A stretch of 64,000 nt of DNA from Alloascoidea africana (lineage: Eukaryota; Ascomycota; Alloascoideomycetes; Alloascoideales; Alloascoideaceae). Below are positions 1 through 10,651 of this stretch, in pieces. Position 1 is the first letter of the stretch; the number at the start of each line of letters is the position of its first letter. A program made the position numbers and the translations under genes. The stretch spans positions 1 to 64,000 of the forward strand of contig JAKTTT010000046.1 of assembly GCA_030581615.1 (NCBI GenBank). The letters run 5' to 3'. The notes under the pieces were generated by a model. The model saw only the letters and a program-made list of their open reading frames with translations, was not told the DNA's origin and did no database searches.

Positions 1-212
1 AAGAATACCGTCGGATCAGATTTGTGGATTTTAGGATACGACGCCTCCTGGAACATCAGGATAAGGAAGTCGTGGTGGATAAAGTGGACGGAAATGAAAA
101 TACGGCTGATATTTTTACTAAACCTCTCCAAAGAGTGAAGTTACAATATCACCGAGGTCATATCCTCCAGGAAATATTACCACCGGAGTCTACGTTAAGG
201 CGGGACATCTAA
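1..212 (+). mobile_element. Ty1/copia retrotransposon fossil, RNase H C-terminus
   Basis: The first 212 bases hold the end of a reading frame, open from the window edge, that matches the extreme C-terminus of copia-type (Pseudoviridae) reverse transcriptase-RNase H. The tell-tale stretch is ENTADIFTKPL, preceded by a segment resembling the family's H-x-D-I-R-x-x-x-I-R region. The frame ends at 210-212. Everything upstream (capsid, protease, integrase, most of RT) lies outside the window, so intactness cannot be judged here. The element reads left to right, so a 3' LTR would be expected downstream. The family call is secure; age is unknown. Confidence 0.8.
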
Positions 213-2064
213 GAATCCTACGATTAGTGGATATGCATACAGAGATATACATGCCATTACAGACGAAGAGAATAGTTTTTTTTTTTTTAGACATTCGTGC
301 TTTTTTTCTATTTCCACCTTGTCAAGAACAGGCAAATGGTGGTTTGTTGAGTTTTTTTTACTGCCGAATGAGATCTTGAGAGGTCAGACTGCACAAAAAT
401 GAAGGCCAACATTGATTTCATAAAGAAATCTTGTGCTCAAGGTCCCTCTCTGAAAACAAGATCGGTACTTTTTCCATTTTTTTTTTTGCTTCATTGTGAA
501 AGCGACTGAAGTTTGTTTTTTGGAAAATTGCTAATAAATATCCAGAGCCAAAAAGGGCAGCCGGTTGTGTTGATAGTTCACAACAGCAGTATAAGTCTGT
601 GGCGTGCACCGAACTCTGAGGAACAAAGTCTTAAGTCAATCCATCATTTTTTCTGTCCGGAAATGCGAGGAAAGTTGTTTTGTGTTTTGGAAACTTGAAA
701 GACTATATAGAGAGTTGAAGTCGTTGAACTGTTTATGTGAATAAGTCCATAACAGCAGAGAAAGAACTGAGGCGACAATAAATCAACTCTCGAAGGCTGT
801 TTGAACCGTTATTTTTTTACACCCCAGGTGTGTTTTTTTTTTTTGGTCGAACAGTAACGTCATTTAAGAAAGACGGTTAGTAAGAAGAAAAATGAAAGCA
901 ATAAGAAATTGTGAACACTTACCAACGTCGATCATTGACAAGGTCTTCTGTCTTTTGGCGAAAAGACGAGAAGCACCTTTAAGTGAGCTTGCTGGAAAAG
1001 AAAATTACCGAATCGGCCGAAACGTTAATTAATTTCTTTTACCCTTTGAAACAACACTTTTATGCGAGTAAGCTGAGCAAAAAGAAAGCTGCCAAAAATG
1101 GTGGTGCCGGCAAAGAAAAGAAAGCAGAAGTGAAAAGGAGAAAACAGAGTCTAAGACTCTTAGTGTAAAAGTCACCGACTTGCACCAAAAATTAAAAGCT
1201 TAGCAAGCAATGCAAGTCTCACAGAGAACGAAAGACATTCTTTGTTGAGTGAGTCAGGATTTGGTCTGTTCAAAGAACAAGAAACAAACTGACTACTTCA
1301 CCAACGAGAACTTTTGATTCCACAAGAGCTGATCTAGTTTCAGCTTGAACGGGAATCGTTGTCGCTTGAACTGGAGTTCGCGCAGGGACCACCAGTCCCG
1401 CCAAGCTAGGCGGGAATGTCCACCTCTAGGGGAACCAAAAGTTGGTGTGGTCGAAGCTTGAAGCCCGAGTCACGTGTCTTCCGAGTCACATGACCCACTT
1501 GACGGGTGCGACCCGCTCACAGGCAAAAGGCCGTGAAGCTGGAGTCGGCCGAGTCGAGGGCTCGGCTAAGGTTTTAGCCGAGACAGAGTGTCCGCTCTGT
1601 CCGAACGCGGCTGATTGGATGGAAGCGAGTGAAGCTGGGATTGGACATCCACAGTGCCCGAACCCGTGGACTGGTGAAGCGGCGGCATTCACAGAGTCGG
1701 GCTCGATTGATCACCTTGCTCCGGACTGTGGTGGTGTGTTGGATGGCAGTCCAGATCAGCTGATCCCGTGACCTCTGAGCAGCACGTGAGGGCAGGGTAA
1801 CAGCGAGGGCTGTTGAGCATAAATAGCGCGTTAGATTGTCTCTAGTTCTAGTTCTCTAATTGATAACACCATCACAATCTAATTATAACGAGAAGAGTTT
1901 AGTTTAGAAAGAGTATATATAGTAAGATGCATTAAACCACCAAACCAAGAAGCCCAGATTTCAACAATTTTAACTATTCGCACAAATCGGATAAACAATA
2001 TCTAGCCTAGCAAATCAGATTCCCAACAGGTTCCACAAAACCCCAAAACTTAGACCCAGAACAG
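213..2064. mobile_element. Retroelement 3' region with LTR-like end; no gene seen
   Basis: Between the copia frame and the HMG-box gene lie about 1.85 kb without a convincing gene. Features suggesting the 3' part of the element: the string CCCAACA ends at 2028, a plausible LTR 3' terminus. Matching TGTTGA/TGTTGG starts occur at about 344, 1236, 1737 and 1812, so the 5' boundary is not resolved. A TATA-like ATAAATA lies near 1820, and a TATATATA string near 1915. The stretch 1390-1810 is visibly richer in G and C than its surroundings. Open frames here (983-1168, 1442-1771) resemble nothing I know. The other LTR is outside the window, so repeat identity cannot be tested. Confidence 0.45.
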
Positions 2065-3606
2065 CTAAGAATAGCGACGGTACCTTTTCTCCTTATCATG
2101 TTTTGGACAGAACTTGTAGTAAGGATACAGAATTTTATGGATTTCATTTTCTCTGTCTGAGAATATCTTCAAGTTACTTTTCGATTGGTTGTCCTCTGTT
2201 TCCCACATCAATGCAAGAAAGGAGGAAAAGTCATTACTATTGATTTGTCTCAAGTCGGAGTTCTTAATTTCTCTTTTTCTGTGCAGCCTACGATTCGACT
2301 CATGAGTGTCTTTTGGTTTCATCATCTTCAAGTATTGTTGAAAACTAACAGTGTCTACAATAGCTGATCTTTGAAACATTTTTTGGAGCAACTCTTTTTC
2401 CATTGCGTCAAGAGTGCCGTTTTCCAACGCATGGGCTAGCAAACAGTTTTTAATTGCTCTCATTTGCATACTTCTGTAAAGCATGAATGAGTTGAGAGGT
2501 CTTTTGATATGATGCAGATCATCCTCTTTACCTTTATCCTTATCGTGATGCTCCGCCCCAGCCTGATATCGAAGCCATTTTACCAACCGCGTATCAGGGT
2601 ACCTGATACTCGCGCAATGCACTTCCGTGTTGAAATAAGAAGAGCACAACTTGAGCTGAGTTTCTCCATTCTCCAATTTACGGCAACTTTCGATATTATT
2701 TCTTTTGCAGACACTCTCAGATTCTTCTGGAGACAACAGTTGCAGAATAGATTCGAATAACCAGGTATCGATATCCTTTTGCTCGGCAAGAAGTCTCATC
2801 TTTTCTACTCTCTCTTCAGTTATGCTTGAGATACGGACCCATTCATATGAATTTGGGAACACTCTTGTTATGGCCTCTGTTGGTGAAGTTGGATTTGTGG
2901 GCGTGAGAGGGTCATTCTCTTCTGTGGAAGAACCTGTGGAATCAGAGAAATTCGTAGGTGAATGTTCAGGAGCACCATAATGTGTTGGTGATAATTCTAA
3001 TTGTATTTCTGGTTGGAGTTGCGTCTCTATTGGTGATTGTGTTTGTGAAGGCAGTTTTGAAGTATCAGCAATGAGGCCATCATCATTATTTTTCATCTCT
3101 GGTGAAGATTCCTCGAGTATATCTTCAGTATAGCTTGAGCTCTGTTCTTCTTCTTCTTCTTCTTCTTCTTCTTCTTGACATAAACCTATGTCGAAGCACT
3201 CTGATTGTTGGCTTTCACTGTTTGCACAATAACCGCTGCTGATAAAACAGCGGTTGTTGGTAAGCTCAGGACCATCTCCCCCAGTATCTTCAGATTGGTA
3301 AGTAGGTTCTACAGGAAAAATTGAAAGAAGAGAAAGGTAATCGTCGTTTTCCGTTCCTGCCTGTGTAGGGGCGTAAAGCACAGGGTCGGTTTCATTCAAG
3401 CCTTCAACGTCATATATCGAAGCCACATGTTGCGCCATGCTATTGTTTTCTGGGAGAGCATGATTGAACAGCCACTGTTCCTGTCCATTTTCCAAGCTGC
3501 TTAAGGAAAGCTGGTTTGAATTAATCATGGATTGATTGAAATATGGATCGTCATTTATGTGCATCAGGTCAGAATAATCAGGTTCAATATTATGTTTTTT
3601 GGGCAT
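2065..3606 (-). CDS. HMG-box transcription factor with split box (Ste11/mating-type class)
   Basis: Predicted protein of 513 aa if translation starts at the ATG at 3606; the frame extends upstream only through a TTG. The C-terminal 147 residues carry a MATA-type HMG box. Helix 1 is IKRPLNSFMLYR at about residue 367. Helices 2 and 3 and the tail follow (FLALMWETE, FSDRENEIHK, YPYYKFCP, then a basic end), as in S. pombe Ste11. Between helix 1 and helix 2 sit roughly 65 extra residues, so the box is nearly twice normal length; no good splice sites bracket them. The N-terminal two thirds are acidic and S/T/P/N-rich, with a poly-Glu run encoded by a GAA microsatellite. Probably a nuclear sequence-specific regulator of mating, meiosis or morphogenesis; the target genes are unknown. 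A specific orthologue (Ste11, Rox1, Rfg1) cannot be assigned. Confidence 0.7.
   Translation of the reverse strand: MPKKHNIEPDYSDLMHINDDPYFNQSMINSNQLSLSSLENGQEQWLFNHALPENNSMAQHVASIYDVEGLNETDPVLYAPTQAGTENDDYLSLLSIFPVEPTYQSEDTGGDGPELTNNRCFISSGYCANSESQQSECFDIGLCQEEEEEEEEEEQSSSYTEDILEESSPEMKNNDDGLIADTSKLPSQTQSPIETQLQPEIQLELSPTHYGAPEHSPTNFSDSTGSSTEENDPLTPTNPTSPTEAITRVFPNSYEWVRISSITEERVEKMRLLAEQKDIDTWLFESILQLLSPEESESVCKRNNIESCRKLENGETQLKLCSSYFNTEVHCASIRYPDTRLVKWLRYQAGAEHHDKDKGKEDDLHHIKRPLNSFMLYRSMQMRAIKNCLLAHALENGTLDAMEKELLQKMFQRSAIVDTVSFQQYLKMMKPKDTHESNRRLHRKREIKNSDLRQINSNDFSSFLALMWETEDNQSKSNLKIFSDRENEIHKILYPYYKFCPKHDKEKRYRRYS
3144..3176 (+). repeat. TTC/GAA trinucleotide microsatellite
   Basis: About eleven TTC units on the plus strand encode the poly-glutamate run in the HMG-box protein. 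Trinucleotide slippage would change Glu number without breaking the frame, so length polymorphism between strains is likely. Confidence 0.85.
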
Positions 3607-4306
3607 GTTTAGGTTGTATTTTTTTCTTGCAAATAAAGAAGGAGGATGTTTAGGAGTCAAAATCAATAAAATACATTAAAAAGTAGTTAATTAAGATATT
3701 CCTGTTATTATGGCATCTCAAAGACTTTAATCTTTTGTAAGCCGACGATAAGCACACATCTATAATCGCAGTTCATCGTTGAAAGCCTTTGAACCTAGCG
3801 AACCAATACTCTTGGATAGTTTATCAATCCTAAAATCATGTTCTGCTGATATCGGCTGGAGAAAACTAAACACAAAATAGATTCGTTTTTCAGCATGCTG
3901 TCCTTAAGCGCTCAGGCAAAACTGATCACAGAGCCAAATATTTGTTGTACAATTTGTGTTTTTTCTTAACACAGCTTCGTTCCCGGTCATGAATAATAGG
4001 TACTCGTTCAATCTTCTCCGAATCTGAATGTTTTCAAGACATAGTTTGAATCTTCGATCGCTCTACATATTCACAATAATGGCAAATTCTGATGATCCCT
4101 AGAAGTTCCAGCCTCTGTTCATTTTCATGAAGAATCGTTATACAAGAGCATTAAAATTGGTCTTGAAACATATTTCTGCTTGTGTGTTAAAAAAACAGTT
4201 TGTATAACAAGCTTAACCAATTTAGGCTCAATTAAAAGATATAAATATGATACAAAAAAAGCATTTAGAAATGACGCCATAAAATGATATAGACACTCTT
4301 TTAGCC
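3607..4306. promoter_or_regulatory. Intergenic: HMG-gene promoter and MSB1 3' end
   Basis: Seven hundred bases between two minus-strand genes. They must hold the promoter of the HMG-box gene (right side of that gene) and the 3' end of MSB1. I see no open frame or RNA gene of note; the right part is AT-rich, with short A runs just downstream of the MSB1 stop. Confidence 0.5.
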
Positions 4307-7300
4307 TTAACGATACTCCCCTGAAGCGTAATAATAACCAACAGATTCCGGTATATCAGATTTGCGTCTTCTAAAGAAAAACCGTTTCAAAGAAAAATGA
4401 GGATGATGAAGAAATTGAAAATGATGTCCTTGTTCTCCACGCTGTATTACTGTTGGCGCAGTAAATCCACGAACAAGTTTGGAAGGAATGAAATTTGATG
4501 GTTCATGGACCTGTTTGAATTTTTCATTGATCCGCTCGTTGTTATTGGTGGTATGGTCAAACCCTTCAGAACGATCTCCTTCTTTTTGAAGGTTCTCTAT
4601 ATGAGTTGACAGATGCTCAAATTCTTTTGTTTGTGGTGATAAAGGTACCTGGAAATGAACAGAACCCGATCTGTTACTTCCAATCGAAGGACAAGCCTTG
4701 CGTAGACCATCTTGAGTATAGTTCGTGTTGCTATTCTTTAAAATTGGTTTTTTTGTAACCGAGCTTTGACAGTCCTTAGAATCTATTCTTCCCAATGACT
4801 CTGCAACGAGGCCATCTCCAACGCTTATTGTGGTGTCATCACTTCTAAAACTGTCACTGTGTCTGCTTACTCCTTCTTTGAACCCCCATTTGCTCTTGCC
4901 ATCTTGCACTTGTGTTGCCATAGTCTGACTAGGAGAAGGAGGGGACACAAGCCAACCTTTTTCATGTGCTTTCTGAGTCGAAAAAAGCGATGACAACGTA
5001 GATAAACGAGGCAACTCTACCGAATTTCTAGAGATATACGGTACTTGGCATTTGGCCTCTTCTATAATAGATCCCGTATCCCTTTCTATTTGTCGCTTTG
5101 ACTTCCAGTTTGATATCACTGACCTGGTGCTTCTTTTACTCTCTGACGAACTTCGCACTCCAGAGAATGGCACAGGCTCTACATTACCATTTATGGTTGG
5201 AACCTTGCGAAAAACTGGGGTGTCTGTACTTGGAGTTTTTTCGTAAATCCACGTTTCATTCGGCTGTGTTTTAAACACAGCATTCGGGACACTTTTTCGT
5301 CTGGGCGCTTGGAACTCCTTCTCATCCAAAGATTCTTCGTGGAAAGACTGACTTCGATGTCGCCGAAGGTTAATTACTCCAACAATTTTAGTAGAGACCC
5401 GCCTTATTGATCCCTTTCGTATAATATCACCAGGCTTAGTAGAAAAAGCGATACCTAAATCATTTCCTTTCAAAAGGGAAGGTTTTCTTATACTAGATGA
5501 AGACGCTGATTGAGTGGCACTGTCGCTCGAAAAAATTGGAATTCGGTCTCCTCTAACTGGAGTAGGTAAGGAAATAGGAGAAATGAGAGGCAGTGAAGAT
5601 TTAGATGAGGAAACTGTTTCGCTCTTCAACGTTTTCAAAGAGTGCTCTTGAACGGTTGAAATCGGGTCAATTTCCTCTCCCTGATTTTCTGTAAAATCAG
5701 CCGAGGATAATGATATATTTGAGCGTGTTGCAAACACTTCACGGAAAGCAGACTGCCTTTTCGCTTCATGGCTGTGTTCTACTAACAATTCGTCGTTAGT
5801 ATCCAAGTATGAGACACTATCATTGTCTCTTGAGGGCGTCGGAAGTTCGGCCATAGGAGTTGGTGCCTCAGCATGTTCGACTTGATTTGAAAGGTGGTCA
5901 GCGTGTGCTTGTTTCGGCGTGTATTGAAGAGCTTTTTCTGGCATTCTGTGATTTTGGAAAGCTCCACAACACTTGGAGCATGGGACAGACAGAGGTGGAG
6001 GCAAACAGGAGAGAGTTAGATCTCGATCTCCCAGGGAGCCATTATCCCGGTCTTCGACCGCCATGTTTCGGGGCACTCTTCTCTTGTGTACTGTTGATGG
6101 TTTGGGCTTAGCGTCAGACTTTTGTTGCGGATCAAGTATTTCCTCTATAATAAGCCATCGGTCATTATCTGAATCCAAGTAGGGGCCGCCACGCTCTAGC
6201 TCTGAAATAACTGTGGGCGCTATCTTCTGGTCAAGGCCAAGCTCATAGTTCTCTGACACTGTGCAAAACCAGGCCCAGAGAATGAATCTGTTTATAGATA
6301 TTTTGGAGATTGCAATATCACTAGGGAGAGAAAAAGGGGGAATGCTGCGTTTTTCTTTCGCTGTTTCTGATTGTAAATGACGTCTGTCACCATCTCCATC
6401 ATATCGGGTATTATAATTTTTAGAAGCGCCCAGCTGGTGAGAATTGAGAAAAGAAGAGTATGAGGTCAAGCGGTCGATGAAAGAAGTGGCATTCCGGAAG
6501 CTGTATTGGGCATCCAGCTTGGAAAAGTCCACTGACCAGGACATGTAATCAGTGGAAATTTGGCACTCCTTAGTGAATCTGTGGAGCAATGACCGAGATT
6601 CCTCCGTGAGCATGGTTTTGGGGTCGCTGATAAGAGCGGTAATCAAGTTCTCTTCACTCAGATCTAAATTGCAGAAGGTTTCAAGCCTTGTTCCACAACA
6701 AGAGAATCGTTCCAAAGTTTCGGTTGGAGTTAATGAGTGCTGGCTTACCTGTAATAGGGCAATTAGAGAAGACTGGCATTCGGTGCCTGTGATTTTAATA
6801 GGAGGGTAGATCCCTCCAAGCAGGCTTTCAAATGAGAGGGGGAACCGGGTGAGAGGGCTAAAAAGGCTTGCTAGTTGCAACTGTTTTAAATATGAAAGAA
6901 ACATATGGTAAGTAGCGAGTCCAGCAGAGCTCCACTCGCCAATTGATTCCGTGAAAGAGATGAGCTGGTTCCTTTTTTTGCGTGTTCTGAACGTCCAAAT
7001 CCCAGCCAAATACACAAGATCAATACGGTTAATATTAGCTCCCGGTGTTATTGTCGAGCAACTGCATAACAGGTCAAAAAAATCCACAATTATTCTTGTC
7101 CGATATATCGTCGATATTTTCCGTAGGATTGTAGAAAAGTTGTTTACTTCCTTGCTCTTCTCCTCTAGTGCAAATTTACCGTAAACATCCCAGGAAATAA
7201 TCCCGTTCGGTAGTCTAACCCATATCCACTTTAAAACTCCCAGGAGTACCTGAAACCAGTGTTAGAGCCCCTGGCTAGATGCACTACTGAATATTTGACT

Positions 7301-7642
7301 TACTTTAGCATCCACTATTCGAATTTCTCGAAGAACTTGATCTCTAGGCAATCTATCGTTCCTATCTGGAAACAACAATCTCAGTGTTGTTTTTATCTGA
7401 TATCGCCTGGTCGATTTAAAATTCGGCAGAAAACAAGACACTCCTAAAGTTTCTATATTCAGGAAAGCAAGATGTTAATACTCGTTCCAGAAAGCCAGTA
7501 CAACAAAAATATTCCTAGGGGTACCTTGCATGAGAAGTTCTTGCACAATATCGTGCATCACTGGGCAAACAAAAGCTGGAGAAAGCGTGTCAAAGGAGCA
7601 GATGTCAAAGTCAAGAGACATTTCTTTGGGAGTGGCTTCCAT
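4307..7642 (-). CDS. MSB1: Msb1-family polarity protein (Rho1/Cdc42 pathway scaffold)
   Basis: Three predicted exons on the minus strand: 7525-7642, 7304-7452 and 4307-7249, giving about 1069 aa (S. cerevisiae Msb1 is about 1137). The join restores the Msb1/Mug8 N-terminal domain in order: MHDIVQELLMQ, CFLPNF, LRLLFPDRND, VLLGVLKWIWVRLPNGIISW, IIVDFFDLL, LAGIWTF and PLSFESLLGGIYPP. These align with the yeast order of helices (LKYIWCRLP, VYDFFDL, MCAIWAF, NNQYPP). Introns are 72 and 54 nt. The first donor GTACCC is atypical, but the branch TATTAAC and the protein match support it. The second intron is GTAAGT...CTAAC...CAG. The C-terminal half is Ser/Lys-rich and disordered. Msb1 acts at bud sites and the tip with Rho GTPases and Bni1-type formins (family knowledge). 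Initiation is at MEATPKEM, the first ATG after an upstream stop. Confidence 0.85.
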
Positions 7643-8656
7643 CTGTGATATCAGAACCCTTTCACAAAGTACCAAGTTCAAGCAAATCAGTTGAAATGGG
7701 CATAGGTTCTGTGACAGTTGTCGAATTAATCACGCTCAATGGATCAGATCTGAGAGTTCGAAAGCACGTCCAGATGATCGTATTTACGATCCGACCTCAC
7801 GGTTGTTTTCAAATACTCAAAATCGCTCGAAAAGTTTCCAAGATATCTGCGAGCTTGTCTGGAGTTTGTATTAATATGCTTTAAAAACAGAGGAAAACAG
7901 AGCTAGCAGTGATAATTTTTTTTAAAAAGAGGGAAGCAAGAGAAAGGAAATGTGATGTTTTGCAAAAAGAGTAGAATGCGGGCAGGTCCCAATATATTTG
8001 TATCAGTTTAGAAAATAGATGAGTTGCCACGATCAAGAATACAACATTGACTGTCTCTTTAAAATATCAGATCGGAACAATAATCATGCCCAAAAGTCCT
8101 TTGTGAGTGAGACAAACTGATAAATTTAAAGAGACACCTGCTAAGCTGAGGTTTTTTAGGACTCAGGACGGACACCTAGACCTTTATTGTAGACACTTGA
8201 ATGGAATGATCAGTCTCAGTTGGATATGATGAAAGTGTTTCGGCTGTAATAAATGATTGGAGATTGCCACCCATTTAGAACATCTTTCTGTAGCGCATGG
8301 TCAATGGTGAATGGTGAAATGTTCATTTCGAGACTTTCTGGTGTTGAAAGAGAAGGGCACTGATTAACCATCTACGTGAACGGTTTCTCAACAAGAGGTC
8401 CTCATGAAGCCGCAGATGGTGCCTGCGCAACGGACGTTGGAAATACGCTTCATTCCGATCCAGATCGATTGGCCCAATACGATTCTCTACTCTTTAGCGG
8501 ATATTATTAATTCTATCGGAAACCTGATGTTGGGCCAAGGGTGGAGCCAGAGACATAATCCCGGAAGTGTTTGCGGTACCTATCGGGAAAATTTATGCAT
8601 CCGTACACCTCTTCTTTGGAAAATACCTGATTCAACCATTTTTTCATGAATCCAGG
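7643..8656. promoter_or_regulatory. Divergent promoter MSB1 / SMM1
   Basis: A kilobase between divergently transcribed MSB1 and SMM1. Two short frames (7645-7884 and 8404-8649) have no family resemblance and I do not call them. No tRNA or repeat was noticed. Both promoters must lie here. Confidence 0.5.
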
Positions 8657-9968
8657 ATGACTAAAACGAATGATGATCCAGATATGATAAGTTATCGAGG
8701 GAAGCTGGCACTCGCGCCTATGGTAGGGAGATGTATCTTCTGAAGGTTTTTTAACAATATTCTAACTCATGTTTTCAATGACTAAAGGTTAGAATTGGGG
8801 AGCTTCCCACAAGGCTGCTTGCTTTAAAATATGATGCTGATTTAGTCTGGGGTGAGTAGTTCATATGTCCTATTAATTCTTCTGTCATAATTCAAAGAAT
8901 ACAACTGACAAGAACCAAACAAACATAGGGCCCGAGATAATCGATAAGAAACTCATCGGGTGTACAAGAGTTTACAATGAAGCTCTTCGAACAGTTGACT
9001 TTTTAACTCCTACGAATAACGACAGTAAAACTAAACACAACAACAAATGCAGAAATAACTTGGTGTTCCGGACATTACCTGAAGTTGAGAAAGATAAGTT
9101 TGTCTTCCAAATGGGAACTGCAAGTCCAGAGTTTGCAGTTAAAGCGGCAAAAGTGATCGCGAAAGATGTAAAGGCGATCGATGTGAACAGTGGATGTCCA
9201 AAACACTTTTCAATACATGGTGGTATGGGCGCTGCCTTGTTGAAGAACCCGGATAATCTGGAGGCAATACTACAAGCACTTGTAAAGGAGATTGGCGAAC
9301 CTTATAACATCAGTATAAGCGTGAAGATTCGATTACTGGAAACAAAAGAAGAAACGCTCAGGTTGGTCGAAAGGCTAGTGAAAACAGGAATACGGAACCT
9401 CACAGTTCATTGTAGAACAACTCCTATGAGAAATCGACAAGCACCTATCAGAGAATACTTGGGTGATATTGCAAGCATCTGTCATGAAGCTGGTGTGACC
9501 TGTCTCGTTAATGGTAGCATAAAAGAGAGATCAGAACTAAAAGACATGATAAGCCTGTATGGCGTTGATGGGGCTATGATAGCGAGTGCAGCTGAACTGA
9601 ATCCAACCTGTTTTCGGAGAGTTGGACCAGATGGCAACTTGCCCAACTCTGCCCTGCCTTGGCAACAGGTAGCAAAACAGTTCTTCCAGTTTGCCGAAGT
9701 CTATGACAATTTTCATGTTAATACAAAGTTTTGTCTTTCTAGAATTATTCCTGGCAAGGAAAAGGTATTTCAAGCAGTCATGAGATCAAAAAGCTTGATT
9801 GAGATCAAGAAAGCTCTGGAATTGATCGAGGAGGAAAAGTCTACGGTTGTGGATGAACAGAAGAGTGATATTAAGGCAAATACGAATCCTTTGAAGAGAA
9901 GTGGGCTTGAGCATACTTCTGTAGCCGTCAAGCGAGTACATTTAGAAACTATAGAGGCAAAGAGCTAG
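8657..9968 (+). CDS. SMM1: tRNA-dihydrouridine(20) synthase (Dus2/Smm1)
   Basis: Three predicted exons (8657-8722, 8788-8851, 8929-9968) encode about 389 aa, near the family size. The assembled N-terminus reads YRGKLALAPMV-RIGELPTRLLAL, then DLVWGPEIIDKKLIG, matching yeast Smm1, where FMN binding begins. The TIM barrel continues with FQMGTASPEFAVKAA and the active-site segment NSGCPKHFSIHGGMGAALL, whose Cys is the expected proton donor, then SVKIRLL, LTVHCRT and NGSIKERS. It reduces U20 in the D-loop of tRNAs using NADPH and FMN (family knowledge). Introns are 65 and 77 nt. The first donor is the unusual GTAGGG but is forced by the conserved APMVR motif, and it has a TTCTAAC branch. The C-terminus is lysine-rich. 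Confidence 0.92.
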
Positions 9969-10022
9969 CATTTAATAGAACCCAACTTTCTGATTTTGCT
10001 ATTCCATACGGTTTTGTTGGTG

Positions 10023-10651
10023 TTATTGTTGAATATGGTGGAACGTTTCCTTTGGAGCGTCATTAATCATTGAAGAAGCTCGAACCGTATACGGTAAGGA
10101 TTTTCGCATATCTGGAGTTGCGCGGAGAAGTAAATTCGAGAATGGATTCTTTCTGTCGTTGATGAGAAATTCAGCGTCCACGTTCGGATCTACCAATTTT
10201 TCTATTACAAGCATAAATGGGTAACAGACTAGTGGATGGACAGACTGAGAGAGCATTGGAGTCTTGCCATAGTTTAATGATCTCAAATTAGTTTTCCTAA
10301 TATTGGTTTGTAAACTCTGTTTTCCACAAACTGCCGTTAGAGTTGCAGAATCGATAATTATCCTTACCTTTCACTCCGCAAGGCACAGCATGTTGACAAA
10401 CCGAGATATATATTGGATGCATACTGCATATGCCTGGCTATGATAGAGCCTTTGGTTGGGTTGGCTGGCCAGAGAGCTTCTCCTGGGAGCGGGACAGAGT
10501 CTTGAGACACAGGGCCACTAACCACACGAGGAACTAACTGAGACGGGCCCTTCTCAACGTTGTGTACATGACATAACAGAGTATTCTCTTCAGAAATCAC
10601 TTGAATCACTATCGAGATCTCGTCGTTGGTAGAGTGGCTAGAGCCACTCAT
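10023..10651 (-). CDS. Unrecognised two-exon protein
   Basis: Exons 10368-10651 and 10023-10296 join across a 71-nt intron (donor GTAAGG, CTCTAAC branch, ATTAG acceptor) to give 185 aa. Two nearer AGs in the intron would lead to stops; the chosen acceptor keeps the frame. The N-terminal part has a beta-rich look (ISIVIQVISEENTLLCHVHNV), followed by a Pro-rich linker, GSIIARHMQYASNIYLGLSTC and, in exon 2, CYPFMLVIEKLV. I do not recognise the family. The alternation is faintly like small beta-sandwich proteasome-assembly chaperones (Pba/Poc type), but this is only an impression. No signal peptide or membrane span is evident. The ATG at 10651 is the first in frame. It lies tail-to-tail with SMM1, 55 nt apart. 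Confidence 0.55.

Noticed and set aside
1442-1771. 109-aa frame in the GC-rich block after the copia fragment
   Set aside because: Low ATG support, no recognisable domain; lies in probable retroelement non-coding sequence.
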